Assembly (NCBI GenBank): GCA_037833965.1
Contig: AP031356.1
Coordinates: 12,732,501 to 12,796,500 of the forward strand
Source of the DNA: Marchantia polymorpha subsp. ruderalis
Taxonomy: Eukaryota; Streptophyta; Marchantiopsida; Marchantiales; Marchantiaceae
Length of the DNA stretch: 64,000 nt
Direction: 5' to 3'
Part shown: positions 1-12,203 of the stretch, in pieces
Layout of the letters: each line of letters starts with the position of its first letter
Position numbering within the stretch: the first letter of the stretch is position 1
Program-made: the position numbers and the translations under genes
Notes under the pieces: model-generated
Databases searched by the model: none
What the model was told of the DNA's origin: nothing
The model's input: only the letters and a program-made list of their open reading frames with translations

Positions 1-2900
1 TATGAACTCCTGTCATTCTGAAATCTGCGGTAGTGCAGCAGTACAAGCTCTAGCAAATCGCAATCACTACTGAAACCACCAATCCCGCCTGCTATCTAGA
101 GCCCTGCCTGCAGCAGCAACCCTACGTTCAAGACTCACATTCTAGACTGGTGCATCGTTTCCTCATCCTACCAGTCGTGATCTCACAGGGGACTGTCCTT
201 GCTTTTGGTCACGGCTCGACCTCCTCTTCCCTCATGCATGCATGCAGATCTTAAGACTCAAATCGTTTGCGCGTCTCGTAAAGTACACGGTTACTGCTTT
301 GCGAGCCAGGAGCGGAGCAGATCCCAACATTCTTGAGCGCACTTCTTTCATCCATGTATCAGATTATGATCTTTTCGATTATACATTTCAAGCTAAGTAC
401 GCTTGCGGTTCCGGTTGTCACGTTTCTCTGATCGACAGCATTGACGGCGCTGCCAACATTGCTACCCTGTGATTGACTTTCGTGCTGGAGGCATTCGGAG
501 CCGTGGACGGCTTGCATTGTGCAAGTCATAATTATGCCGCACTCGAGCTTACTTTGTGGCTCAACCACATCGTGGTCTTTTCTGCTTTAGGATCTCGTAT
601 AATCATGATGGTGATTTTGTTCACTGAGCTTGACGTCCTCATATAGTTCAGGAGATCGCGCTGCTGTGATTCATTTTCCGCAGACGAACTTTCGTTTACA
701 TCGAACAGAATGTCTCCATTCGCTGTAAAGCAAACCAGCTTTCATCATTCTGACTGTGAACCATGGCTGCAGGTTTAGCCTGAAAAGCGTTTCACCATAT
801 TCGACTGGAAACTAAAAACATGGTGAAATGTCAAATCACACCGGGACCACTATTGCAGATGCTTGTTGGAGTTCTCCTCGATCTCGGCTGAAAGTGAGAT
901 GTGGAGGCAGTCTTATGCTCTTTCAGACTTTGCCAAAATCTACTGTCGAGAGAATCTAAATACCGTTGACTGACGCAGTCATTTAGCCGCTAAAATTGCA
1001 ACATTGTTCAAATTCTGGTAGCACACGTTAAGGTTTGAAAGCAGGTAAAAAGCGTTAGCAGAGGCGTACTGATGCCGAAGGAGGGAAGGAAACTCTCGAG
1101 ATACGATGTTGGTTGATAAAGAAAGAGATCTTTATTGACAAAAGACCTGCAGATATTATTTCGAGAAATGAAAAAGCACATCTACATAACCGTATACTAC
1201 TCATGGCGTTGACCACCAATCTCTGTTGCTGATGTCATAACCTTGAATATTAGACGACGATATTTTACCTGTAATCGAAAGCATGGAGCCATATGACTCC
1301 TATTTGATGCGAATCAATGAGATTTGTTTGATTGATGCAATCTTAGAGTCTGGCGAGAGCAAGACCTGGATGATGTTTAAACATCTGCAACGAATATTGT
1401 CAGCCTCAGCTGACAGATTCAACAGATTGTGAGACAGGAGTTATTTAGAGGGGAGGAATCAGAGAATAGTGATTGTTACCTAGTTAGAGGCCAATTCAAG
1501 ATCCAGAGTTCCCTTGTGCAAGCAAGGAGGTATGGGTGTATGCTCAGGATGAGCTCGGACACAGAGGAGATCGAATGAAGCTGTACGTGAAATTGAAGAC
1601 CTAAAAGCTACCCGAGCTTATGACTTCGGTGACACTAAATCATATGTGGAATCTTTTAACTGGGATTTTGAACAACTCGCACTTGGAAGACAAAATCCGA
1701 TGCAAGCAAATGAAATCATACAGGCTGCAGAAAACCCCACTGACCAAAGATCTCAGGCACACGACACGGTTTCAGGCATAGACATGCACTCAGAGCTGAT
1801 ATAGAAATGCTGTTATCGACACTTCTAGTCAAGGGTCGACACTCTCATAGACGCTGGCAAACGTTCATGAGAGTGTACAGTCGATAAGAAGTTAATATTC
1901 AAACAGTTCGAATGAACTTCATAGTCGCTATGAAAGAGCTACTGTCAGGGGAATTTGCAGAAACGTTCAGTAACTGCAAATGCCCACATTGTAACCAAGA
2001 GGTTCCAGCTCTCGCTTGGTAGCGCAGTTGCTTCTGAAAGCCCTGAGTCTCAAGCTAGTCACATCTCTGAGCAGGCCTCGTGTGCCAGTATTGCGCAGAT
2101 GCTTCAGCACCAGTCTGAGATTTGCTTATTACAGCATGAACTGATGTGTGCCTTTCCTCAACTCTGTAGGTTAATTTATAATGACATACTAATATACTGT
2201 CTCTAACCGCCAAGTAAGTGTAAGAGGATGTTAACCCTCCATGTTAATTCCAAAACAAAGAGAGACCCGTGAATGGAAATCGCAGATTTGAGTTACTGTA
2301 CCCGCAACTCACCCGTTATTCCTTAGATCACTATGCACTACACATAACTTACTAAATGCATCTATTATACACGTGTAGTATGGCATCTTTTTCCGCTGTC
2401 CACGTAGATAACCATGATAAATTCTCCATAGCACAATTGCACTTACAAGGTTTCCCAGCAAATTCCTTATTTAGATGCACTTACAGATCGTATGAAAGCA
2501 TTCCTTAGATGCAACCAGGGAGTCTAGTCCACAGTTTTGCACTTAAGTGTGGACATTATTATATATGTACCTTGAGAGTGCTTGAACTTTCAGGCGCTCT
2601 CATTTCATCTAAGAAACATTAAAAAAGTCAATGTCAGTCAGCACGCAGATGTGGTAGACTCTATAGAGAATATGAAGCTCCGCATCTTTGAATAAATCCA
2701 CCTTCTTCGAACTACCAAGGAGTTTACATCTATCTAGATTGTGTACTCTCTCGGTCACTCTGACTGAATAGATGCCTCTGGAACTGAGAGTGATTTACAA
2801 GTTTGTATACAATGTAGTCACGTATACACCAAAATGTACACACTTTTGACAACTTTACTTACTCGTGATTAGAGTATGTCACCGAGGCTTCTTGCCCGTT
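1..2900. other. Gene-poor DNA, no feature recognised
   Basis: Base composition is mixed and only short open frames are present. The longest (242-472 and 1955-2206, plus strand) have no motif I recognise and no convincing splice partners. An imperfect inverted repeat lies around 1836-1886, where ACACTCTCAT faces ATGAGAGTGT. I see no RNA gene or mobile-element protein. Confidence 0.5.
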
Positions 2901-3260
2901 TGGCCTTCCGCACAATATGCAAAATTCAAACCAAAGTTTAAAACCGACTATGCGTTTCAGAGCGAATGTGTCACAATTTTTGGATTTTATAATGCCGAAA
3001 CTAAATTGTATATTGATTTCATTCCCGAATGACATGGGTACTAGAACTGAAATTTTTCGATGTATCCAATCATTTCATTTTTTGTATAGATAGTGCAATT
3101 GTAACCCAACAAAATTATTACAAATAGTAAGAGACAACTAAGTCTAATACATAAGTCAAATAAATGAGCTTGCATGCCAAAGATATCACTTACAAACACT
3201 GTAAATTGAAGACATAATGAAAATCAAGGGTGTAGAAATATACAATTTACAAAAATTAGT

Positions 3261-3322
3261 TCATAAACATAATTTATCCTATAGTGTATCATCATAAACA
3301 TAATTTATCCTATAGTGTATCA
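3261..3322. repeat. Tandem duplication, 31-bp unit, two copies
   Basis: The unit beginning TCATAAACATAATTTATCCT occurs at 3261 and again at 3292, head to tail and without visible mismatch. It lies in AT-rich noncoding DNA and is probably a recent slippage or duplication event. Confidence 0.85.
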
Positions 3323-4643
3323 TCATTATAATTGAATTTATTTTAGATTTTTTTTTTGAAAAAAATATATTTGCAGACTAAATGTATATTGGAATACAAA
3401 CTTGATTTAATGTCATCTTAGTAATAAAAATAAAATATTGTAGTGTTGATGGTTTTGAGATTATTTGGTACAGCCTCACACTTGATAATCATCATGAAAA
3501 GTTGCAGAATATACTTAAGAAAATTGTATTTGAAAATATTTATGTATATATTGTGCACTCAGTTCAATCATATCATATCATATCATTTGGAAGAAAATCA
3601 TTTTTGCATGTAAATTATAGTATATTGATAAAATTCAATAGAAGAAATAAAATTCAAATCAATAATATCATACATGAGAAGAATGATTTTATTCAACAAT
3701 AGAACAAAATTTTGCAAAATAACCTCAACACTCATCAAATTCATATTCAAAATATATGAAAAAATCATAATATAGATATATCAAAATCAATTCATATTCA
3801 ATGATATGAATTGATACACATGCAAAATGTTCAACAATTTGCATTTGTGACATGATGTATGATCAAATTGTGTCAAACATGTGATTATATTATAGTCAAA
3901 AGACCTCTCACTGACTTATCATATAATCTCAGATTAACAAATAAAATATTTAAAAACATTTATACATGAATTTAGGTAAATAAAAACAAAAATAATGAAT
4001 CCAACACAAAATCTAGCAAATTTTTGCAAATTTTACTTTTTTTTATTGTTCTATATGTTTGCTTATGGAAGATTTCAACATATCAAAACTGGGTAACCAT
4101 TAAACTTTAAACTTATCAAAAAGATTGCAAATAAAATTTATACTATGAATAAAATGCCAGTCAACTCTTGCACAATAATCTCATTAAATTTTTATATGTT
4201 TTTATATAATTTTTTATATGTAAATAAAACTAGCCTAAAAACATCAAAGCATTTGACTACAAAATTATTTCTTTAACTTTTTGTGAAAGTGATACATTTC
4301 AATATGAGGCTTCAACCTAATTGATTTTTAGCGATGTCACATAAAGTTTGGGGCAACCTGAAGTTTTATTCTACAACTTCAATCAATTTTTCCATATTGC
4401 TGCAATTCATTTCGTTTTATTCTACAACACAACTTATACATTTTCATGATATTGAGTGCCAAATCTAAAACAAGTCTCAAACTTATTTTTTAATTGAATT
4501 ATAACTTTTAAGCAAACGTATGTTCAAATTCATTTTTTTATTAAAAAAATAAAGATTCTACAAAATATGTAAAATTATACTAATTTTTTAACAATTGGTT
4601 ATAATTTTGCATCTTCATATGAACTTTTGATTACAAATTTTTA

Positions 4644-4685
4644 TTCACAACTAATACAATTGGATTCAATTGTATTAGTTGTGAA
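4644..4685. repeat. Perfect 19-bp inverted repeat with 4-nt loop
   Basis: Left arm 4644-4662 (TTCACAACTAATACAATTG) and right arm 4667-4685 are exact reverse complements around the loop GATT. Nothing similar flanks it, so it looks like a local inverted duplication, not the two ends of a transposon. Confidence 0.9.
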
Positions 4686-5239
4686 ATATTTGATTGCACT
4701 ATTTCACATACATATTTGTTTGAATTTTTTAACAATCAAATTTAGTGAAAGCTTGAACATAACACAACAATCATTTAATATTTTTATTCTAATAAAAAAT
4801 ATTGGTTAAAAATCAAATTGTTTGATCATAATGACTTAAAGAATATAAATCTAAATTGATTATCAGCTACATTTTTTCATTTCCATTTTGTATCAATATT
4901 TACCAATCAAACCTCATTTGAAAGTAATTCAATTACTTCATTTTTGTGACTAGCATAAAAATCAAGACATAAAACTTTTAATAAAACAGATAAAAAAATC
5001 TTCTTATTTAAAAGTTTTTTTTAACATGCAAAGTATATTTAAACATTATCACTTAAATTTCAATTTTAGATCAAAGTTTTATCCTTATTTATAATTTTTT
5101 TTCATCATCTATTGATCAAATTTTGCCTTATTGTCAATGCAAATCTATTGAAGTTTTCTTTTCTTCAATGTTAACAAAAAAACTGACTTATGTATAATGC
5201 ATAAAAGCGTGAGATTTTATGCAATATATTTTAAAAATT

Positions 5240-6220
5240 TTTTTAGACAAATGATGGATTTCATTGTAAAAATACAAATACACCGTTGCAAAACCTGGCC
5301 CATGGGATCTAAGCCGGCGACAAACATTTTTGTTGTTTTTTACCTCATACCCCACATGTGAAACTACTCTAGTTCACACAAGTCTGGCTCGGGGTGGAAT
5401 TGGGTGATTCCAAGTTACAACTTCCTGCGATACTGTACAAAATAACGATGAGCTTCTCCAGGTCGTCACGAATGATTGGAGATGTCGTGCTCGGACCCTT
5501 GGTTGAAAAGTCGGCGGTCTTAGACTCCTCTCGTATGCAATGGGCGCCGTATCGATCAGGTTATCCCATATGGTGTTTTTGAGTTTGGAGACGGATCATT
5601 GATGGGTCGAGAACATTGCTGCGTTTATGCGAAGCCAGATCGTCCATAGTACCAGACCTCTCATTAATGCCCACAGATCCGTCACAGAAAGCAGGTTGGT
5701 GGGAAGATTGTCGTCCAGTACAAAATGAGCCCACCCCAGACAAGTCCATGGCATCGAGATCTCTGGAAAGTTGATTGCTTGATTAACATAGTAAATGCGA
5801 AGTCCCATGCATTCTTGGCGGTCACACAGTCGAAGAAGCAGTGAATAAGAGATTCCGGGGTGTCTTGGTCGCAGCAGGTATAGTTGGCAGATGTCTGGGG
5901 TGACTCTGATGTCTCCAAGAACTGACAGCGATCGCCTTATGGAACAAGCTCGAGAGAAATGCTGGATACTCTCCGGTCGAGCCACCATCTATATTTCAAT
6001 CGGCGAATTACTTGTCTCCCTTCCTTGTCAACTTCTACAGAGGTATGGGGTTGTTGACCGCAGCAGAACATAAGAGATTCTCGCTCCAAACGCATGCGGT
6101 AGATGGAGATGAGCAACTGGATGTCAATGAGTTCGATACAGATCAAGAAGACAAATTCTAAATAATGAAATTTTTTTACAAAAGTTGAATGAATGCTTTG
6201 AGAGCTTACCGAGTGCATGA
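5240..6220 (-). mobile_element. LINE-type retrotransposon 3' fragment, degenerate
   Basis: Read on the minus strand, 5918-5682 encodes a zinc-binding reverse-transcriptase domain (zf-RVT), a family typical of plant LINE polymerases. The key stretch is SLIHCFFDCVTAKNAWDF, a C..H..C arrangement followed by W. The reading then moves to another frame (about 5760-5596), with a conserved-looking tail RGLVLWTIWLRINAAMF, so a frameshift breaks the protein. Further downstream, near 5240-5290, come AATGAAATCC-like sequence and an A-rich end that resembles a LINE 3' tail. No reverse-transcriptase core or endonuclease domain is visible, so this is a 5'-truncated dead copy. The left border is a guess. Confidence 0.7.
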
Positions 6221-6549
6221 TTCACTTGGTGTACTTATTTGATTTTCTGTGAGTAAATTTTTAACATGTTGTGTATATGTCAGCAAAGTGCAGTCAAAGT
6301 TATCACTCTTGCATTCTCCGAATTTTCATACTTGGTAAAAACAAATTAACTTTTTAATCTTACACATTCATCAACAGTACAGTAGCTAACATGTCACTGC
6401 AATGATACATAGTTGACCGGATTATGAATATAGAACCTCGTCTACTTGAAAACATGTTCATAGAAATTTGATTGAAGTTAGATACATGCTAGAAATAATC
6501 ATGCTAGAACTTTATGTAAGTTGAAGCCACTTCTCTCTAACAATATGGT

Positions 6550-6647
6550 CAATTTCTATTTAAGAATATTGTCCGTCCAAATGTCGATTTCCAAAGTTCA
6601 ATTTCTCTCTAAAAATATTGTCCGTCCAAATGTCGATTTCAAAAGAT
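6550..6647. repeat. Tandem repeat, 49-bp unit, two copies beside tRNA-Gly
   Basis: The block ATTGTCCGTCCAAATGTCGA occurs twice, 49 bp apart (the GTCCG start is at 6571 and 6620), with similar sequence before it (CAATTTCT..). The second copy ends at the 3' end of tRNA-Gly and contains its likely TTTT terminator on the minus strand. Confidence 0.75.
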
Positions 6648-6717
6648 GCATCGGCCGGGAATCGAACCCGGGTCTGTTCCGTGGCAGGGAACTATTCTAC
6701 CCCTAGACCACCGATGC
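6647..6717 (-). tRNA. tRNA-Gly (GCC)
   Basis: The minus strand reads GCATCGGTGGTCTAGGGGTA at the 5' end. It has anticodon loop CTGCCAC (anticodon GCC at 6683-6685), T loop TTCGATT and acceptor end CCGATGC with discriminator A. The 7-bp acceptor stem pairs fully. Length is 71 nt with no intron. The T-arm B box (GGTTCGATTCC) is intact. A TTTT run at 6641-6644 (minus strand, just past the 3' end) would terminate RNA polymerase III. It lies 27 nt downstream of tRNA-Asp. Confidence 0.97.
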
Positions 6718-6744
6718 CATCGCTCTGTCTTGCGAGCTGAGCAT

Positions 6745-6816
6745 CGCCGCTGCCGGGGATCGAACCCGGGTCACCCGCGTGACAGGCGGGAATACTCACC
6801 ACTATACTACAACGAC
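6745..6816 (-). tRNA. tRNA-Asp (GTC)
   Basis: The minus strand starts GTCGTTGTAGTATAGTGG and has anticodon GTC (6781-6783) in loop CTGTCAC. The T arm is CCGGGTTCGATCCCCGG, and the acceptor end CAGCGGC pairs with GTCGTTG through two G-U pairs. Discriminator is G; length is 72 nt. Both internal promoter boxes are intact. No run of four T's follows before tRNA-Gly begins 27 nt later, so the two may share a transcript. Confidence 0.97.
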
Positions 6817-9051
6817 TTGATGACAGCGATTTAAAGAATACCTTAGATGTATAAAAACTCAACATAAAGTCTTCGTAGATTGTCTTGTGACAGTCGGTGT
6901 TGCGTTTCAAGCGCGTGGCGAAGTAACAGAAACGTCAAATAAGAGAGTTTATCGATGCGGCCAGAAAAGCTACGATCCATGGCCGTTACACGATCTCCAC
7001 TGAGGATCTCGGAAATTCATCTGAGAGTAAATGCTCGAGTATCAGTCTCGATAGTAGAGAGTGAATCAAGCACCATGTTGCGAGTCTAACACTCTCAACC
7101 TGCTTGTTAAAGATGGGGTCACACCGCAGTGATTGTATCTTACCAGCACCATCTCTGTGCATACATCTCCCCACAAGAAAAAAGTGATTAGTGAACACAT
7201 GTCCAAGTATTCATCAATTTAGTTATTTACTTTCTCCATAGCCATAAGTTTCTGTACATGAGCAGTTGGCCGTATTCTCTTCTCTATGCAACCTTTCCCA
7301 GAACACCAATCTCAGTCCTGTATACAGCCCAAGCCTGTCAATGGCTTCCTGCGCTTCAGATTGTGCTTCGTGGTTTATATACCGTCCCTTATGACAACTA
7401 ATGACCGAGCAAGAACTTAATCACCACCTCGAGACATGGAGTCCAACTTCCAGAATGATCATTAAGACCCTGGCACAAATTGTCAGTGCCATAGGTGGCT
7501 CTCTAGGGTGTTATGGGCTTTTGTTGCGTTTCCATTTCCCTTCAGTGGAGGCCGTCAATTATGCGATGTACGTTGTAATTTCCCTCATTAGTTCCCTTTC
7601 CACGGCCTTCATCCTCTTTCTTGCGTTCCTCCTCCGCTGAGCACCTAAAATCAAAACATCTATTTAAAAAAAATTACGACCGACGTCATTCTCTACTCTA
7701 GGGGCGGCAACTGATTCATAATGATGACTAAACATTCGACGTCAAAACTTGTCGTCATAACTTTCAAGATGGAGGAATCCCCTGGGGGAGCAGATTAGTT
7801 GTGACTGTAGTTTACCGTTCCGGGTAAGAGTGTTTACAGAAACGAGAGCCATCTATTTCGGGTGGCAGCAATCACGCGGTTGCACTTGTGCACCACTCTC
7901 ACCAAGTCTGTAGTAAGTAGTAAGAAGCCAAAGGCGGTGGATGGCACGGTGGAGACTGAGACGTGCATGAGTAGCAAGGAACCGTCTCCCCGTCGTCCTT
8001 TACAAAAGATAACATACAATTGTATGCGGATCGCAGTCTCGTAGATTTTGAAGCTAGGATATGCTCGAGATCAAAGCCGGCCACTGAACGAAGCCCAGGA
8101 ATGTGTATAGTAGGTTGGACAGGCTGCATGTGCTCAAAAGCTGAAGTCTTTTAAGCAACGTAGATATCAGTGAACAGCCAACTGCCAGAAGAAAAGACTC
8201 ATAAGGAAGATAGTGATTTGGAATCAAGGATATGAGATGCGACACTTAAACACTTGAGAGTCGGATGTGGTAGTTACCCAGAATCGATCATTTCAACAGC
8301 GAACTGATCATGAACACTGGGCAGCAACATCTGCCCGGGATCGCTTACTTCCACCTTTGTAACTCAATGACAGTGATCTATTGTAACTTGGAACTTAAGT
8401 GGTTTGTGTAGGAGTATAGACAGACCCGTTCTCAAATTATGCTTTCTCAGTAACTCTGGACTGTTAAGAGTCAAGCTTGTCTCTACATTGAAGTCACTGG
8501 ACAAGGGTGATCAAATTTACATTTCCTTGTCAAATGGAATCCCACAAAACCGTGGAGATGCCACACATTCTATGTATCCTCGGTTGCTGTTAACGATCTC
8601 GATAGCAGATGATCATTTATAGGTAAAAGTTTTGAGAGGAATGGACAGCTGACAAACACGGTCCATGACCAATTTCTGCACATGCACGGCACATACAAAT
8701 CGATGTGAGAGAGAAGATCCCAATTCAAACTTTGTCAAAATTCTAGACGAAACAAGGGCGGATCTAGAGTGAAAGACTTTGACTACAAGACAACGATCTC
8801 AGGCAAGTACATCTTACATGGATATGTCGCGTTACTCTCCCGCACACCTGTTCGTATGAGGGAAATACACAACACAAAGGTTTGGATAAATACGCTGGAG
8901 ACAGAAACGACAGATTTGCGATACTTGGAAACCACAGTTCAAAAGATACACCTACGGACAGATATAAAAAAAAGAAAAAGGATTCAGATGAAAGAAGAAG
9001 TAAAGTAAAGTAAAGTACGGTATGAGAAAAACTCTACACACAGAAGATCAA
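6817..9051. other. Intergenic DNA, no gene recognised
   Basis: This is downstream of the aminotransferase gene and upstream of tRNA-Asp. A 79-codon frame at 7401-7640 (plus) would encode a small protein with two hydrophobic stretches, but it has no recognised relatives. The frame at 8769-9008 (plus) also looks incidental. The aminotransferase transcript probably ends somewhere in the right part of this interval. Confidence 0.4.
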
Positions 9052-12000
9052 CTAGACAATCAGATCTCTGGTGACGCTAACCTCCAAGTTGAAGCTTTGC
9101 CATTCGGTTTCTGTGAACAGCTTGGGGTCCAAGCCTTGAGTCCAAGGCTTGAACCCTGAGGCTGGCATCTGAATGCTTGTCACGGGTTGAAGAATCCGCA
9201 AACCATCTGCCAACAATTACAAGCTGATCAGAAGACTCGGTTGGCCATATCCGCTCTCCTCTGCAATCTTTTTAAATGGGAGATAACTTAAACCTCTACA
9301 GGTGCATACAAGAGATCTCAACAAAACATTGCTCGACTTAATTGTGTATGAGCATGAGGAGAATCCAATATCGGATCAACTTTCAACTGCCTACTAGCAA
9401 ATATACAGGGTCGAACAGATTGCGCTGTACTTGTTAGAAATGCCTCCCTCCACGTGAGATGGCTAGACCAGGATGGTGAAGACTCACGAACCAGTATTCC
9501 TGCTTCGATGCAGACCCTGTAAGTCCAGGAGGTTACTAATATCCTCTAAATAAGAACTCAGATCTGCGACATGTCCTTGCTCATAGTGGTTCATGACGGT
9601 CTTGATGGACTTTAGAATCCAATTTTGAAAATATCTTGACATCCGCCTGTCAGATGATGGGTACCTATAGGGTTTCCTGTTATGCCTAGCAGATGTAAAG
9701 TGGCTTGCATTCTTCGACCTTTCCTTACCCAAATCCTTCCAGACGTTATGAATAAGATGATGCAGGGAATATCGCCTCTCAAAACTAAACCTGCATTTGC
9801 TACTCAAACGATCACTGAAGAACTAAAGTTTAAAGAAGTTCCGAGAATTTGGAAAGAACGCACAGCATAAAGCCGATAACAGCCACTTCTTATTTACTTA
9901 TCTAACAGGAAAACTATTCAGTTTATCGTTCCTTTTATTCCATGCATCTTTTCTCCTTATGCTAAGTTACCTACCTATTCATCTGTTTATTTAGAGATAA
10001 ACATAGGCATTTCTTCGATGAACCAGAACGACTGATACTTGTTACAAGGCAAGAGTATATATGGAAAGGAGAATAACAAGCACTCTTACTCGATCACCAA
10101 GTTTCTCATCACGCCGGGCAAAACACCAGCACTGAGCGGTGCAGTCAGAACCTCATAATCAGTCAACTGAAAGCGAGAATGGTCGTCACTTTCAGCTGCT
10201 TTCTGGTGGTTCTCCTCATTCCAAGTCTTTGAATCTCTGCACAACTCGTACAATAGGTTCAAGATGAAAGAATTGAGATTTCAAGCATTGAAAACTACAG
10301 AAGACGGTAAAATGTAGAGCACTAAAGATTGTTAAGTATTACTCTATTCAAGTCATCTTGAAAAGATCGCGTATGTTTTCATGAATTATATATATTACTC
10401 AGGAATTCTACGATATGCATAGAGTGTTTCCCTATGTTGACTACAAAACAAGCAAACTGAAGCTAGAACTCTGAGCATAAGCTGCCGTTTCGAACAAATT
10501 CTCTAGTGCGCCAATAGTGAAGAACGTGAATAGAAGTTAAGACAACAGATTACCTGACCTTCACTACGAAAAAGTTTGTCAGTGTTCCCTCCAGTAAAGA
10601 GTCTCCGTCGTTTGATAAAATGATCTCATTTATGTTGGAAGGTTTCACATTTTCGAGAACCTGACGGGTACTACAAACAATTGAAGAAACAATTGTTAAG
10701 AAAAAATATGTCAGTCCTCCACCTCATCTTCCATACATTTTTGCGCAAAAGACCAACGTGTCTGACGATGTCTTCAGGTATCAACGAATGGATAGCAGTT
10801 GACACTGCTGGACAATCGACAGATAGCCATGAACTGACAGTTCTATATGAGAAGTTCATATGAGCAGTACTTAGTACTTGTACAGTCCATGGCAGCACAG
10901 ATAGAAGAATGACATACTAGCAACAATTTTTACGGACGGTCCTTTTCAACTCTTATCCGAGGCTTGTACATGGATGCGCAGGAAAATAGTACCTTGCCCA
11001 CAACGAGTACTTTGCACGAGCTAGTTCACGCCCAGGCCCCATGACAGCCACCCGCGCTCCAGGAAGAATTTCATCTCTGTTGACAGCTCTGTAGTTAGAG
11101 GCATGAACATAGACTTCGCAACCACTGCTATCCTGTGCACACGAACAGAAACAGAGGCATGATGATGCTAAGAAGGTCAGTGCTCAAGGTCCTTCAACAT
11201 GAGAGTGATAGATGTACAACTATTATTTCTCGAAAAGATGAACAATGTACTTGCACCAAAAGTATCATGACACTTCGAAGTATCTCACTGTAATAATTAT
11301 AGGTGGGAGGAAAGTTAATGAAATGGGAATAATACCTGTGCCTGTTCTTTCTCAGAACCACAGAGGAGAACCGTGAGGTTGATTTCCTCCTCAGCTCTTC
11401 TTAGCTCAATGGATTTGGCAAGACTCTCTGCTATGGAGGGCAGGACTAGCTTCTTAACATCTATGCCCTCCCTCAGATGTGGATAGAGATGTGGAGAAGC
11501 TTGGTGAAGGAGGCTCAAGGACTCGGAGAGTCGTGCCATATGCCGTTCCCAAAGAAGAAGACTGGATGCTCCATCCAACGTGCGCGTCGTCGTGTATGCA
11601 CCTGAAGGCTCGTAGCGGTATACATCAATGTCACTCAACTTTGGAATACTGTATACTTGGAGGGTGTGTTTCAAGTGATGATAATGTGCTCAAATCCATT
11701 ATATAGTTTCCCACCAACTCACCGTATAAGACTCACAACTCAGATTATTTTAAAAATTTGCATAAAATGCATAAGCAAAATCGATCAGCTATTGACCAGA
11801 CAACGGGGACCTCCGTGGATCTGGTATTTTAGCCAACAGAATGTCAGTGTTAGCTAGACTATGCAGTGCGTGAAGAACCAGAGTACCGGAATGACAAAAG
11901 TAAACTCACAGTAGTGACGATATTTGGCTATAGGTCTCTAAGTTGCACGAGCGACATGTTTAGGCATCTCTTTTGAAGGACGGAAGATCGGAAGATTGGT

Positions 12001-12203
12001 GTCTGCAATTGCTAAGTGCAATTGCAGCCACCACTTTTTTGAGGGCAGTCAGAAATAGTGCACGAAAAATGCAAGAAGAACAGAAAGAAACCCCACGATC
12101 CGAGATTACCCGGTGTGGATGCACGGAGAAATGCTGCAGCAGGCCCCGGATCAGTGGTCAGAGCTACACCACCATGAACGAGGACGCGCCATCCTTCTGC
12201 CAT
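9052..12203 (-). CDS. Class IV PLP-dependent aminotransferase-like protein (D-amino-acid/branched-chain aminotransferase fold)
   Basis: Seven exons on the minus strand, all with GT-AG borders and consistent phase: 12203-12110, 11655-11336, 11132-10993, 10670-10554, 10236-10090, 9516-9431, 9206-9052. They give 352 aa. The start is MAEGWRVLVHGGVAL; no transit peptide is obvious, so a cytosolic enzyme is inferred. Class IV landmarks appear in order: GAYTTTRT (50-57) and LLLWERHMARL, the likely PLP lysine in ARAKYSLW (K179), the glutamate in LLEGTLTNFF (E212), the phosphate-binding APLSAGVLPGVMR (256-268), then WREAFLTNGLRILQPV. The spacing of K179 and E212 fits the fold. The order resembles the Arabidopsis proteins annotated as D-aminoacid aminotransferase-like (At3g54970/At5g27410 type), whose substrate I cannot state. 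The last exon is read through to the first in-frame stop at 9052; a further 3' splice is possible. The first splice acceptor (11656) is the least certain. It is divergent from the kinesin gene. Confidence 0.85.

Larger units (their letters stand above)
2900..5230. other. AT-rich intergenic island
   Basis: This stretch is much richer in A and T than the flanking DNA, with many A and T runs and no open frame above about 66 codons. It resembles old, deaminated repeat DNA, but I find no recognisable element protein. It contains a 31-bp tandem duplication and a perfect 19-bp-arm hairpin, listed separately. Confidence 0.6.

Noticed and set aside
1813..1889. microRNA-like foldback
   Set aside because: Only a 10-bp core pairs well and the outer stem is imperfect; a chance structure cannot be excluded.
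7401..7640. Small two-helix membrane protein of 79 aa
   Set aside because: It starts with ATG and looks hydrophobic, but it has no recognised relatives, no splice context and could be chance.
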